Shown here piece after piece: positions 9,413 to 17,985 of a stretch of DNA of 32,323 nucleotides. The DNA comes from Bacteroidetes bacterium GWF2_49_14. GTDB lineage: Bacteria; Bacteroidota; Bacteroidia; Bacteroidales; UBA12481. Within the stretch, counting starts at the first letter, position 1, and every line of letters starts with the position of its first letter. The stretch is from assembly GCA_001769295.1 (NCBI GenBank), contig MEOR01000159.1, forward strand, positions 4,838 to 37,160. Direction: 5' to 3'. The position numbers and the translations under genes are program-made. The notes under the pieces were generated by a model. It saw only the letters and a list, made by a program, of their open reading frames with translations. It ran no database searches and was not told the origin of the DNA.

Positions 9413-11269
9413 TTATCTAACCTCCAAGATAAGGGGAGTTTTGGCGGGAACCTGAATTTTGTCCCCGGAAAACTCAGTTCCGGCTAAAACATTACGAAAT
9501 TTGGCACCGGGTCCCAGCATTTCTGAGTAGTTCCTGGTATCCAGTATGATCGGGTTGTTATTTTTATTCAGGACAACCATAATCTTCTGATTCATTGAAT
9601 ACCTGAAATAGACATATGCACCGTTTGCGGGCGAATAGTGCATTAGTTGACCCGAATGAATCACCACGGCATTCTTTCTCCAGTTAAGCAATTTTTTCAT
9701 GAATGACTGAGCGTCCGACTGGCTGGCGGTCAACCCGGTACCATTGAATCCATTGACCGTATCTTCGGTCCAGCCTCCAGGAAAATCGGACCGGATATTT
9801 CCATGATTTCCCCGCAAGGAGTTTTTCATCAAAATCTCAGTCCCGTAATAAATTTGCGGTATTCCCCGGGTTGTAAGGAAAAATGCGATTCCCAGCTTAA
9901 ACAGTTCCGGATCCTCATTAACCTGGGTGAAAAATCGGTCCATGTCATGATTGTCAGGGAAAATGACCAGATTATTCGGATCAGGATAAAGAAAATCGTT
10001 GGCGAGCATTTCATATAGCCTGATAAATCCATCGGACCAGGTTTCTTTTTCGGTAAGCGCTTTTGTAACCGACATCTGCAAAGGAAAATCCATCAGGCCC
10101 GGCAGGCACGACCGGAGATTAACGCCACCCTGATACCCCCGCTGCCATTTGGAGACAATCGCCGGATTTTCACTCCACTCCTCCCCCACAATATTAAAAT
10201 CCGGATACTCGCCCATGATGGCGCAGGTCCAGTCAGACATAAAATCAGCACCTGCATAGGGGTGGGTATCATGACGAATTCCATGGAGGTCTGCATATTC
10301 CACCCACCAGATGCTGTTCTGAATCAAATACCTGGAAAAGTGCGGATTACCCTGGTTCATGTCAGGCATGGTTGGAACAAACCACCCTTTCCCAAATACA
10401 TCCCGGTCCGTTTTTGCAGCATAAGGATCATTGAAGGTTGTACGGCGGTGATTGGTCGGGCCGCCGGTCTGGGTGGTCCGGAGCCAGTCGGGATATGGCA
10501 TATCCTCCATCCACCAGTGGCCGGAACCGCAATGGTTCATCACCTGATCCATGATCAGCTTGATCCCTCTCTTTGATGCTTCGCGGCTTAACCGGAGATA
10601 GTCTTCATTAGTCCCGAATCGTGGGTCTGTTTGATAAAAATCGGTTATAGAATACCCGTGGTAGGAGGCCTTTTGTTGATTGTTTTCAAGTACCGGATTC
10701 ACCCAAAGAGTGGTAAAACCCATGTCTGCTATATAATCGAGATGCTCGATTACGCCTTTAATGTCGCCGCCATGCCTACCACTGAGGTTTGACCGGTCCG
10801 GCCTTTCCAGGGTTGCAGGTGAATAGTCATTATCAGGGTCTCCATTTGCAAACCGGTCAGGAGTAACCAGGTATATTACATCGGCCGCTGAAAATCCCTG
10901 ACGCTGGGAGGATCCGTGCTCACGCTCAATCAGTTTGTACTGGTACCTGGCGTTGATCTTATCCTCTTTTAGAAGTTTGATTTCAAACGAACCCGGCCGT
11001 GCTTCCGGCTTCAATGTGAGATAGAGAAACAGAAAATTAGGATTCGTGGGATTAACCACACTGTCAATCACGATTCCGGGATAACTGAATTCAGCAACGA
11101 GTTGCCCGATTCCGGGTCCATGTAGCAGGATCTGAAGTGATGGGTTTTTCATGCCGGTCCACCAAAAAGGCGGTTCAACATGCTGTATGCCTGTACTTTG
11201 AGCAGAACTAAACTGACCGACACCCATCAGGCTGATCAAAAGCAGAATTCTCCATACTCCTGTTTTCAT
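9413..11269 (-). CDS. periplasmic GH13 neopullulanase/cyclomaltodextrinase (SusA-like)
   Basis: 618 residues from the ATG at 11269, very near the length of Bacteroides SusA. I chose this start because the longer frame begins with GTG inside the stem of an intrinsic terminator. Signal peptide of about 23 residues cleaved after SSAQ, without a lipobox, so periplasmic. Domains: cyclomaltodextrinase-type N-terminal domain (HVEPPFWWTGM), GH13 barrel, short C-terminal beta domain. In numbering from the longer frame (subtract 7): region I DQVMNH 248-253, nucleophile D341 in GIRHD, acid/base E370 in IVGEEW, region IV PDNHD ending in D449. It should cut imported maltodextrins into maltose and other small sugars for the cytoplasmic pathway encoded divergently. 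Confidence 0.93.
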   Translation of the reverse strand: MKTGVWRILLLISLMGVGQFSSAQSTGIQHVEPPFWWTGMKNPSLQILLHGPGIGQLVAEFSYPGIVIDSVVNPTNPNFLFLYLTLKPEARPGSFEIKLLKEDKINARYQYKLIEREHGSSQRQGFSAADVIYLVTPDRFANGDPDNDYSPATLERPDRSNLSGRHGGDIKGVIEHLDYIADMGFTTLWVNPVLENNQQKASYHGYSITDFYQTDPRFGTNEDYLRLSREASKRGIKLIMDQVMNHCGSGHWWMEDMPYPDWLRTTQTGGPTNHRRTTFNDPYAAKTDRDVFGKGWFVPTMPDMNQGNPHFSRYLIQNSIWWVEYADLHGIRHDTHPYAGADFMSDWTCAIMGEYPDFNIVGEEWSENPAIVSKWQRGYQGGVNLRSCLPGLMDFPLQMSVTKALTEKETWSDGFIRLYEMLANDFLYPDPNNLVIFPDNHDMDRFFTQVNEDPELFKLGIAFFLTTRGIPQIYYGTEILMKNSLRGNHGNIRSDFPGGWTEDTVNGFNGTGLTASQSDAQSFMKKLLNWRKNAVVIHSGQLMHYSPANGAYVYFRYSMNQKIMVVLNKNNNPIILDTRNYSEMLGPGAKFRNVLAGTEFSGDKIQVPAKTPLILEVR

Positions 11270-11278
11270 AGTAATAAT

Positions 11279-11318
11279 AAAAAAGCCCACTCAACCAGGA
11301 TTCCAGTCAAGTGGGCTT
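11279..11318 (-). terminator. intrinsic terminator between susE and the SusA-like gene
   Basis: Read on the minus strand, AAGCCCACT (11318-11310) pairs over nine bases with AGTGGGCTT (11291-11283), loop of 18 bases, and the stem runs into six T (11284-11279). It starts 14 bases after the susE stop and ends 10 bases before the next ATG. It should let much of the RNA end after susC-susD-susE and pass less to the hydrolases. Confidence 0.85.
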
Positions 11319-11332
11319 CATTTCAGACGACC

Positions 11333-12388
11333 TTAGTTTTTCTTAATTTTCACCCTGTAGATCGGCCCTTTCAGGTCGAGTGTTAGGGTATAATTACCTG
11401 CAGCGGCAATCGGAATATTTGCCCCTTCGTACTCACAGGACCCATTATTTCCATTGTCTCCCAGGTTGATGGCCCAATCATCGTTGGCACGAAATTTAAT
11501 ATCACCGGCAACCAGGTTAACTGTAAGCGTTAACAGACGGGTTTCGGCATCATATTCCATGTTGGTGTCATTGTCCCATCCACCGGGAGTGGCCGAACCA
11601 ATCAGGCCCCAGTCGGTTTTTGTGAAGGAATGTGTAAGATTGTTCAGGTTGACATTTAACTTATACATTCCGGCATCCCCAGCCAGGATATCGGCACCGC
11701 CACTTTCAAGTGTACCATCAGCCCCATTATCTCCGTAATTCTCAGACCAACTTGGGCCTACAGTATACTTAAAAAAGGTCCCGGCATCCTTGAAGAAAAT
11801 ATACCCTTCATATTTCTTGTCGCTTAATTTTGAGAAAATGACGGTATTATTATCCTCTGGGGACCATCCCTGATAGCTGCCAGGAACCTGAAGTTGTGGA
11901 TAAACTACCACTACTTCATAGGGATTAACTCCAAGGTTGACAACCGGTGAGTATATACTCGGAATGATCTCGCTGATGGTTGCCATAACCCGGATTTCAA
12001 TCCCGGTTACTTCGCCAAAAGGAAATTCTGCACCCAGGAATCCCGAATTTAGATCCTCTGCTTTTGTTGATGCAGTAAGTTCCGTCGTGGTTTTTAGCGT
12101 AACAGGTGCCTTAAAATCGTTGCCAACCTTGTCGTACTGAACCGTATAAGTTACAGCGGCATCAAATCCAAAGTCAGCTGCGGTCCAGGAAAAGGTCACA
12201 TTGTCGTTGGCCGTTGCCTCGGTAAATACCAGATTGGTACCCGAAGCAGGAGCTGTAAGGGTCGGAGCGGTTGGATTTTCCGAAATTACCGGTCCGAGTT
12301 CAGCTTTTGTACAGGAAGCCAGGATCAGGATCCCTGCAAATGCGATATATGCTAATCTCCTCATTGTAATTATTTTAATAGTTTTCAT
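11333..12388 (-). CDS. susE: SusE/SusF-like starch-binding outer-membrane lipoprotein
   Basis: 351 residues from the ATG at 12388, which shares one base with the susD stop (TGATG), so translation is probably coupled; an ATG at 12364 is a possible alternative that gives a shorter signal peptide. Lipobox LASC with lipidation at the cysteine about residue 26. Then an Ig-like SusE N-terminal domain (about 45-155, with the TAPTLTAPASGTNLVF start typical of SusE) and two tandem SusE/F-type carbohydrate-binding modules (about 165-255 and 257-350), each with a Trp-rich start and a GD-G-G loop. It should sit on the cell surface and hold starch near SusCD. The two modules are 58% identical (hand count, 172 positions without gaps) to an insert in the neighbouring SusD. 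Confidence 0.92.
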   Translation of the reverse strand: MKTIKIITMRRLAYIAFAGILILASCTKAELGPVISENPTAPTLTAPASGTNLVFTEATANDNVTFSWTAADFGFDAAVTYTVQYDKVGNDFKAPVTLKTTTELTASTKAEDLNSGFLGAEFPFGEVTGIEIRVMATISEIIPSIYSPVVNLGVNPYEVVVVYPQLQVPGSYQGWSPEDNNTVIFSKLSDKKYEGYIFFKDAGTFFKYTVGPSWSENYGDNGADGTLESGGADILAGDAGMYKLNVNLNNLTHSFTKTDWGLIGSATPGGWDNDTNMEYDAETRLLTLTVNLVAGDIKFRANDDWAINLGDNGNNGSCEYEGANIPIAAAGNYTLTLDLKGPIYRVKIKKN

Positions 12389-14601
12389 CAATAACCGGTG
12401 TTCTGTATAAGATTCGGGTTGGCTCCGATATCGGTAGCTGGAATCGGGAACAGGTCGAACCGGCTGTCGGTGGCAGCACCGGCAGCAGCATTACCTTTCC
12501 ATTCCCACAGGTATGCTCCGCCGCTGAATTTTCCAAACCGGATCAGGTCGGTTCTGCGGGTTCCTTCCCAGTACATTTCGCGGGCCCGCTCATCCAGGAT
12601 GAATTCCAGTGACAGATCCGCCTGTGCAATGTTACCGGATTCATCGGTATAAGCGCGGGTCCTGAGTTCATTAATCAGGTCCAGTGCCTTTGAAATGGTG
12701 CCACCCCCACCACGAAGGACTGCCTCGGCATACATCAGGTAGACGTCTGCCAGTCGGAACATTGCAAAATCGGTATCCACGAAGGTCATATCCGATCCGT
12801 TTGTTCCTGTTGAGGTTACGTTCTTAAACTTGGTAACGGCAAATCCATCATTAAATGCAAACAGGTTGCTGATGTCCAGGTTCTGATCCTGTGTGAAGAA
12901 AAGAGCACGCCGGTCATAGCTGGCCCTAACAACGGTATAGGTATAGTCCGGCACGCCAAGTTTCAAAGTAATGGTATAGGAACCATCATTTGCAATCGGA
13001 ATGTTGGCTCCATTTTGTTCCAAGGTGCCATTTGCTCCGTCATCTCCGTAGTTCACATCCCAACCATCATTTGCGCGGAATTTGAACTCACCGGCCTTTA
13101 AGTCCAGAACTGCTGTCCAGATACCCGTTGCCGGATCAAAAGTCATATTCTGATCTGCATCCCAGCCATTGGCGGTTGCAGAACCGATAATGCCCCAATC
13201 GGTTTTCAGGTAAGTGTAAGTCAGGGCCGGCAGGTCAACATTGATTTTGTAATAACCGGCATCGGCAGCAACAATGTTCGCACCGTTGCGATCCAGGGTA
13301 CCATTGGCACCATCGTCGCCATAGTTTACATCCCAGCTCGGTCCGTCGGCAAACTTGAACTGTGTGTTGGCATCTGCAAAATAGAGATAACCTTCATATT
13401 TTCCATCGGCCTTCGCAGAGGCAATCACGGTTGAAGCTTTTGCAGGATCCCAACCCTGATAGGAACCCGGGACATAAAGAACCGGATATCCCGATTTTTT
13501 TGGAATATAAACGGGAGAAACCTGAAGCGGACCTGTCAGATCCGGATAGAATTTATGTACAAATGATTTAGTTACGCGGGTTCCGCCCCATCCGCCGTCA
13601 ACACCGAAATCCGCCGGTTTCATTACCGATCCGCCTACAGCGGCATGGATAATGAATGTCATCCCACCCCAGGTCTTGGTATATGTTCCGTCAAATGTAA
13701 CCGGGAAAATAACCTCAGGGGATGTATTGTTATCGGCAAGAAAATTGTGCTGGTAATTGGGTGCCAGGCTGTAGCCTGCAGCAATTACTTTGTCGCAATA
13801 GGTCACACATTCGGTGTTTTTCTCCGAACCCATATACACCTTTGAGTTGAGGTAGAGCTTGGCCAGCAATGACCAGCAGGCAGCCTGATCGGCCCTGCCG
13901 TATTCATTGGCTTTAGGAGCTGGAAGCATCGGCTCAACTTCCTTAATTTCACTTTCGATATACGTAAACAGATCGGCGCGCTGAATCTGCTCGGGAAAGA
14001 ATGCACCAACAGCGTCTTCTTCCGTGACGAATGGTACATTCCCAAACATATCCATGGCATGATAGTAACTGAGGGCCCTCATGAAGCGTGCCTCGGCACG
14101 GTAACCCTGAATGTTGGTCTTGTCCGCTCCCGCAATTCCCCGTTCATCGAGCTTGGCATCCGAGGATTCACGGATGAACTCATTACAGAGGGAAATCTGA
14201 TAGTAAATCCTGTTGTACATGGCCGTAATGAACTCCCCTGAAGGAGTCCAGTCCATGTCATGATAATCTCTCAGAGTTCCATCATTCCAGGCTATAACTG
14301 CCTCATCGGTAGGAAGTTCCTGTGCACACCAGTATTGGCGAAGGTAGGTTGAGAATCCTTCGTCGATACCGCTGATATCAGCCATACCGGCCGGACCCTG
14401 CTGGCCGCTCACGGCCAGACCTGCGTAAACCTTTGCGAGAACCTGGTAATAAGATGCCGGGTTATCGTAAACGGTAGCAGAAGTTATTTCATCCTTATCC
14501 AGGGGCACGGTATCCAGATCTTTCACGCACGATGCAAATCCGAGTACCAGGGCTGCCACCAGGAGCGAATATTTTGAAAATCTTTTCATAATCTGATTCA
14601 T
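12388..14601 (-). CDS. susD: SusD-like glycan-binding lipoprotein with inserted SusE-type tandem module
   Basis: 737 residues, about 180 more than ordinary SusD proteins. The start could equally be the ATG at 14589, which gives a classic lipoprotein signal; the lipidated cysteine is C25 (FASC) in either case, followed by VKD. N-terminal TPR-containing SusD part runs to about 361, with the TDEAVIAWNDG segment (98-108) and GGWGGTRVTK (336-345). Residues ~362-559 are a foreign block matching the two binding modules of the SusE next door. From YDRRALFF (562) the SusD C-terminal part resumes, with RLADVYLMYAEA, INELRTRAY and ILDERAREMYWEGTRRTDLIRFG. SusD closes over the SusC barrel and presents starch to it. 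Both joins are in frame. See the findings for what the insert may mean. Confidence 0.95.
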   Translation of the reverse strand: MNQIMKRFSKYSLLVAALVLGFASCVKDLDTVPLDKDEITSATVYDNPASYYQVLAKVYAGLAVSGQQGPAGMADISGIDEGFSTYLRQYWCAQELPTDEAVIAWNDGTLRDYHDMDWTPSGEFITAMYNRIYYQISLCNEFIRESSDAKLDERGIAGADKTNIQGYRAEARFMRALSYYHAMDMFGNVPFVTEEDAVGAFFPEQIQRADLFTYIESEIKEVEPMLPAPKANEYGRADQAACWSLLAKLYLNSKVYMGSEKNTECVTYCDKVIAAGYSLAPNYQHNFLADNNTSPEVIFPVTFDGTYTKTWGGMTFIIHAAVGGSVMKPADFGVDGGWGGTRVTKSFVHKFYPDLTGPLQVSPVYIPKKSGYPVLYVPGSYQGWDPAKASTVIASAKADGKYEGYLYFADANTQFKFADGPSWDVNYGDDGANGTLDRNGANIVAADAGYYKINVDLPALTYTYLKTDWGIIGSATANGWDADQNMTFDPATGIWTAVLDLKAGEFKFRANDGWDVNYGDDGANGTLEQNGANIPIANDGSYTITLKLGVPDYTYTVVRASYDRRALFFTQDQNLDISNLFAFNDGFAVTKFKNVTSTGTNGSDMTFVDTDFAMFRLADVYLMYAEAVLRGGGGTISKALDLINELRTRAYTDESGNIAQADLSLEFILDERAREMYWEGTRRTDLIRFGKFSGGAYLWEWKGNAAAGAATDSRFDLFPIPATDIGANPNLIQNTGY
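12925..13518 (-). other. SusE/F-type tandem carbohydrate-binding insert inside SusD
   Basis: This segment codes for residues ~362-559 of the SusD-like protein. It holds two modules 91 residues apart. Each has a tryptophan followed by the same motif, VNYGDDGANGTL then NGANI (W423 and W514). Gap-free alignment of residues 373-544 with residues 165-336 of the SusE frame counted from TTG 12391 gives 100 identities in 172 positions by hand. The boundaries are approximate to a few residues. Confidence 0.93.
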
Positions 14602-14610
14602 GTTTTTCTG

Positions 14611-17592
14611 TTAGTAATCAAGTTTCAGTCCCAGCATGAATATTCTCGGACGCGGATAAATGTTTCCATCTATTCCACTATATACTTCCGGATCCAGTCC
14701 TGTGTATTTGGTAACAACGAAAGCATTCTGGACGGAAAGGGACAGATACAGGTCCAGCTTCTTGCTGGCCAGGTTCTTGAACTGATAACCGAGACTTACG
14801 TTATCGAGCCTGAGGAAGGAGGCATCCTGAACATAATAATCGGACCAGTATTTCGGATTTACCCAACCGGTGTACAGAGCATCCTGAACCACGTTGGTGG
14901 CATAACCGGCGGTATTATACATATAGGCGTTTACGCCGTTGCCGGAGTTCACGTTGTTATATACATAATTACCCAGGTTAACCCTGCCGGCAAAGGAGAA
15001 ATCCCAGTTTTTGTAATTCAAACGGGAGTTGAATCCCATAAAGGCTGCCGGAGCAGGATTGTGATAGAGGTATTTATCATCGGCTGAGATTTTGCCGTCA
15101 CCGTTCCGGTCGACATAGAGCCCTTCAATCGGCTTTCCGTCTTTATCAAATACCTGCTCATACACATAGAATGAATAAGCCGGGGATCCGACCGAATGAA
15201 TCTGGATCGTGTTGCCCACTCCACCGCCGATGCCGCCTACAAAAACTCCTTTATAGTTCGGATCATCAGTAGCAGTCAGCTTAGTAATCTCATTCTTATT
15301 GAATGTTATGTTATAACCAACTTCCCAGAACAACTCTTCGGTGGAGAAAATCCTGCCCAGGATTGAGAATTCAACCCCTTTGTTAACCAGGTTCCCTACG
15401 TTGGTCAGAATCTGGTTTGTCAGGTTGGTACCTGCCGGTACCGGTATGGTATTGATCAGGTCCTTCGTTTCGCGGTAATAATATTCAACCGATCCGAGAA
15501 TCCTGTTTTTCAGGAACCCATAATCCAATCCGATATTATACGTGGCGGTCTCTTCCCATTTCAGGTTGGCATCATAACCTTCCGGACGAAGGGTGGTAAC
15601 GAAATGGTTGCCAAACTGATACTGAGCCGTGATTTCTGAGAAAGTATACCTTGCCAGGTAAGGATAGTCACCCGAGGTAATATTCTGCTGCCCGGTAACA
15701 CCATACCCTAAACGAAGTTTCAGGTCGGAAACGGCATCCACATCTTTCAGGAAGCTCTCTTCCTTGATTTTCCATGCAATGGCGGCCGACGGGAAAAGGC
15801 CCCAGCGGTTATCGGGCGAGAAGCGGGACGAACCATCATTCCTGAGGGTGAAAGTCAACAGGTATTTATCCATCAGGGAATAGTTAACACGGCCGAAGAA
15901 GGAAACCAGATAGCTTTCCGATTCATAGTCTGTGTCGCTGTTCGTGATCGTCCTGGCGGCATTGGCTTCAAAATAATTGCCCTTCCTGTAGAAATGCTGC
16001 CATGAATATCCCCCCATCACATCAAGCCGGCTCTTTCCGAACTCCTTCACGTAATTCAGGTAGAAATCGACCAGCTCGTTTTTCTTCTGCTGCTTGTATT
16101 CAGCGTCAATACCACCAATCGGATTACCATCGCCGTCAATATCATAATTCTGACGGGCTGAATCCGGGACCGAAATAAAGCCCTGACTGTTAGACAGGTC
16201 GGTAGCCACGTTCAGGTTTGCCCTGAGCTCCGGCAGGAAATGGAATTTATAGTCTACCTGGACATTACCCATGAGCCGGTTAATAGCTGCACGGTCATCA
16301 CGCATCATCAGTTGCGCGAGCGGATTCTGAGTGGCAATGGTAATCGGGTCACCGTTTGGCTGCAGCCATTCGAAGTATCCGCCATATTTGCCGCCATCGG
16401 TATAAACGGGCTGAGTGGGATCGAACCCGATAGCACTTCCGATAGCACCACGGCTGGCAAACCGGTTATTCTCACGCATCCCCTTTGCATTGATGCTGAC
16501 TTTCAGATGATTGTCAAGAAAAACAGGATCCAGTGACAAAGCGCCGGTCCAGCGTTCCATTGAGGAGGTCTTCAGGATACCGTTCATATCGGAATATCCA
16601 AGTGATGCACGGTAAGGCATGGTTCCGGCCGAACCGGTTAGGGCCAGGCTGTGGTCATGACCGAAAGAATTACTGAGGATTTCCTTCTGCCATTCGGTAT
16701 CTGAAGTTCCCAGCACCTTGAGGGCGGTTTCATTCCCGGCATAGAGTTCCTGATAGAATGCCTTATATTCTTCGGCATTCAGGACATCAATCGTCTTACC
16801 GACCATTGAATAGGATGCCTTGCCGTCATAGGTTATTTTCATCTTGCTTCCGGCAGCCCCTTTTTTGGTTGTAATGATGATAACCCCGTTGGAAGCCCGG
16901 GATCCGTAAATTGCGGTAGCCGAGGCATCCTTTAGGATGGTGAATGACTCAATATCATTGGGGTTGATCGCGTTAAGCGGGTTCCTCATACCAGCAACAC
17001 CTTCATTATCAAGAGGAATTCCATCGACGACAATCAGTGGATCATTGCTTGCCGACATGGAAGAGCCTCCACGGATCCGGATTGTTGCCCCTTCACCCGG
17101 AGCACCGCCGCCGGTTGTAATGTTCACCCCTGAGGCGCGACCGATCAGCAGTTGTTGCGGAGACACGATGCTCCCGCGGTTAAAATCTTTCGAACTGATT
17201 GCAGTAACCGATCCGGTAGCATCCTTCTTTTTCTGGGTACCGTAACCGATAACCACCACACCGGAAATGGTTTCTGTAGCCGGTGTCAGCGCTACATTCA
17301 GTGTAGTCTGCAGACCGGCAGTCACTTCCTGGGTGATGTAGCCGACATAGGAAAAAATGAGGACTTGCCCCTGGGAAGCTGAAAACCTGAATGACCCGTC
17401 GACCCCGGTAATGGTTCCTTTGGTTGGATCAGATTTCAGACTGACCGAAGCGCCAATTAAGGCCTCGCCACTCTGGGCATCCGTAACCATTCCCGTAATG
17501 CTCTGCTGGGCATAAGCCATTTGGCCTATAAATAGCAGGGTCAGCACTGGCAGGAACAGTTTTCCGAGAACTGAAAAACTATCTCTCTTCAT
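14611..17592 (-). CDS. susC: SusC-like TonB-dependent starch transporter
   Basis: 993 residues, normal SusC size. Signal peptide (1-28, ending AYAQ), CarboxypepD_reg-like N-terminal domain (about 30-105: ITGMVTDAQSGEALIGASV), then the SusC signature VVVIGYGTQKKKDATGSV (112-129), plug domain with LIVVDGIPLDN and ILKDASATAIYGSRASNGVI, and a long beta-barrel ending in LGLKLDY with a terminal aromatic residue. It is the outer-membrane channel through which maltodextrins bound by SusD are imported, powered by TonB-ExbBD. There is no sigma/anti-sigma signalling extension, which agrees with control by the adjacent LacI-type regulator. First gene of the minus-strand run; susD starts 9-21 bases after its stop, depending on start choice. 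Confidence 0.95.
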   Translation of the reverse strand: MKRDSFSVLGKLFLPVLTLLFIGQMAYAQQSITGMVTDAQSGEALIGASVSLKSDPTKGTITGVDGSFRFSASQGQVLIFSYVGYITQEVTAGLQTTLNVALTPATETISGVVVIGYGTQKKKDATGSVTAISSKDFNRGSIVSPQQLLIGRASGVNITTGGGAPGEGATIRIRGGSSMSASNDPLIVVDGIPLDNEGVAGMRNPLNAINPNDIESFTILKDASATAIYGSRASNGVIIITTKKGAAGSKMKITYDGKASYSMVGKTIDVLNAEEYKAFYQELYAGNETALKVLGTSDTEWQKEILSNSFGHDHSLALTGSAGTMPYRASLGYSDMNGILKTSSMERWTGALSLDPVFLDNHLKVSINAKGMRENNRFASRGAIGSAIGFDPTQPVYTDGGKYGGYFEWLQPNGDPITIATQNPLAQLMMRDDRAAINRLMGNVQVDYKFHFLPELRANLNVATDLSNSQGFISVPDSARQNYDIDGDGNPIGGIDAEYKQQKKNELVDFYLNYVKEFGKSRLDVMGGYSWQHFYRKGNYFEANAARTITNSDTDYESESYLVSFFGRVNYSLMDKYLLTFTLRNDGSSRFSPDNRWGLFPSAAIAWKIKEESFLKDVDAVSDLKLRLGYGVTGQQNITSGDYPYLARYTFSEITAQYQFGNHFVTTLRPEGYDANLKWEETATYNIGLDYGFLKNRILGSVEYYYRETKDLINTIPVPAGTNLTNQILTNVGNLVNKGVEFSILGRIFSTEELFWEVGYNITFNKNEITKLTATDDPNYKGVFVGGIGGGVGNTIQIHSVGSPAYSFYVYEQVFDKDGKPIEGLYVDRNGDGKISADDKYLYHNPAPAAFMGFNSRLNYKNWDFSFAGRVNLGNYVYNNVNSGNGVNAYMYNTAGYATNVVQDALYTGWVNPKYWSDYYVQDASFLRLDNVSLGYQFKNLASKKLDLYLSLSVQNAFVVTKYTGLDPEVYSGIDGNIYPRPRIFMLGLKLDY

Positions 17593-17616
17593 TGTTTGTA
17601 AATGTTAATATGAATT

Positions 17617-17624
17617 AATCGTTA
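17617..17624. promoter_or_regulatory. candidate LacI-family operator 1 (imperfect)
   Basis: AATCGTTA is one base off AAnCGnTT and lies about 25 bases before the susC ATG, probably within its leader. Bound regulator here could block transcription of the susC run. Confidence 0.35.
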
Positions 17625-17743
17625 AACTCACGTAACTATTAGGGTAAATATAGGGAAAAATGAAACCGCCTCACCCAAAAATTGCCAGAACAGCCATTTA
17701 TCAAGCCTTTTACGGCTGCAACAACTCCGGGATGCCTGATTTC

Positions 17744-17751
17744 AATCGTTT
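17744..17751. promoter_or_regulatory. candidate LacI-family operator 2
   Basis: AATCGTTT, within TTTCAATCGTTTTC, is an exact match to the LacI-family core AAnCGnTT. It lies in the middle of the divergent region. Confidence 0.45.
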
Positions 17752-17930
17752 TCTGAAAAAATGCACGGATCGTTCTTTTTTTAACAATACCAGCAGGAAT
17801 GCCGGTAGCAAGTGCGTTACAATGGTCATTAACCGTGTAGATACAGTCAGTAAATGCATTTTTCGGTGCCCGGAGACCCAATATGGTTCCCGGTTTACCC
17901 GGATCAGGGTTTAACCCTTGAAAATAGCCC

Positions 17931-17961
17931 TTTGGGAATGGTGCGATTATACCTATTTTTA
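17931..17961 (+). promoter_or_regulatory. promoter of the LacI-type regulator
   Basis: TTTG at 17931-17934, a 19-base spacer, and TATTTTTA at 17954-17961 (seven of eight with TAnnTTTG when the last base is allowed to differ). The expected start of transcription falls at operator candidate 3, about 18 bases before the ATG. Confidence 0.6.
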
Positions 17962-17968
17962 AGATTTC

Positions 17969-17976
17969 AAACGATT
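17969..17976. promoter_or_regulatory. candidate LacI-family operator 3
   Basis: AAACGATT within TTTCAAACGATTTC. It fits AAnCGnTT exactly, lies 7 bases after the -7 element and 9 bases before the regulator ATG, so it would suit self-repression. It shares 11 of 12 bases (TTTCAAACG-TT) with the reverse strand of the site at 19026. Confidence 0.55.
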
Positions 17977-17985
17977 TCGGACACG

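Larger units (their letters stand above)
17593..17985. promoter_or_regulatory. divergent control region between susC and the LacI-type gene
   Basis: 393 bases without a convincing gene. It holds a well-formed promoter for the regulator (17931-17961), a weak possible susC promoter (TATATTTA on the minus strand at 17652-17645, with TTTG 23 bases before it), three AAnCGnTT-type operator candidates and an odd palindrome AGGGTT-T-AACCCT at 17906-17918. Short open frames here (for example 17660-17914) lack family features. Confidence 0.6.

Noticed and set aside
12925-13518. SusD insert as an assembly chimera
   Set aside because: Both junctions are in frame, the insert differs from SusE at about 42% of positions, and the flanking SusD parts are complete; a read collapse or join would give near-identical sequence.
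17660-17914. 84-residue open frame in the susC-regulator gap, with another on the opposite strand (17639-17881)
   Set aside because: No recognisable motif, many cysteines and prolines in unlikely order, overlaps predicted operators, and the two frames exclude each other. Treated as non-coding control DNA.
17854-17985. N-terminal extension of the LacI-type frame
   Set aside because: It would start before the TTTG/TATTTTTA promoter and adds 44 residues without family match; the ATG at 17986 gives the normal LacI length.
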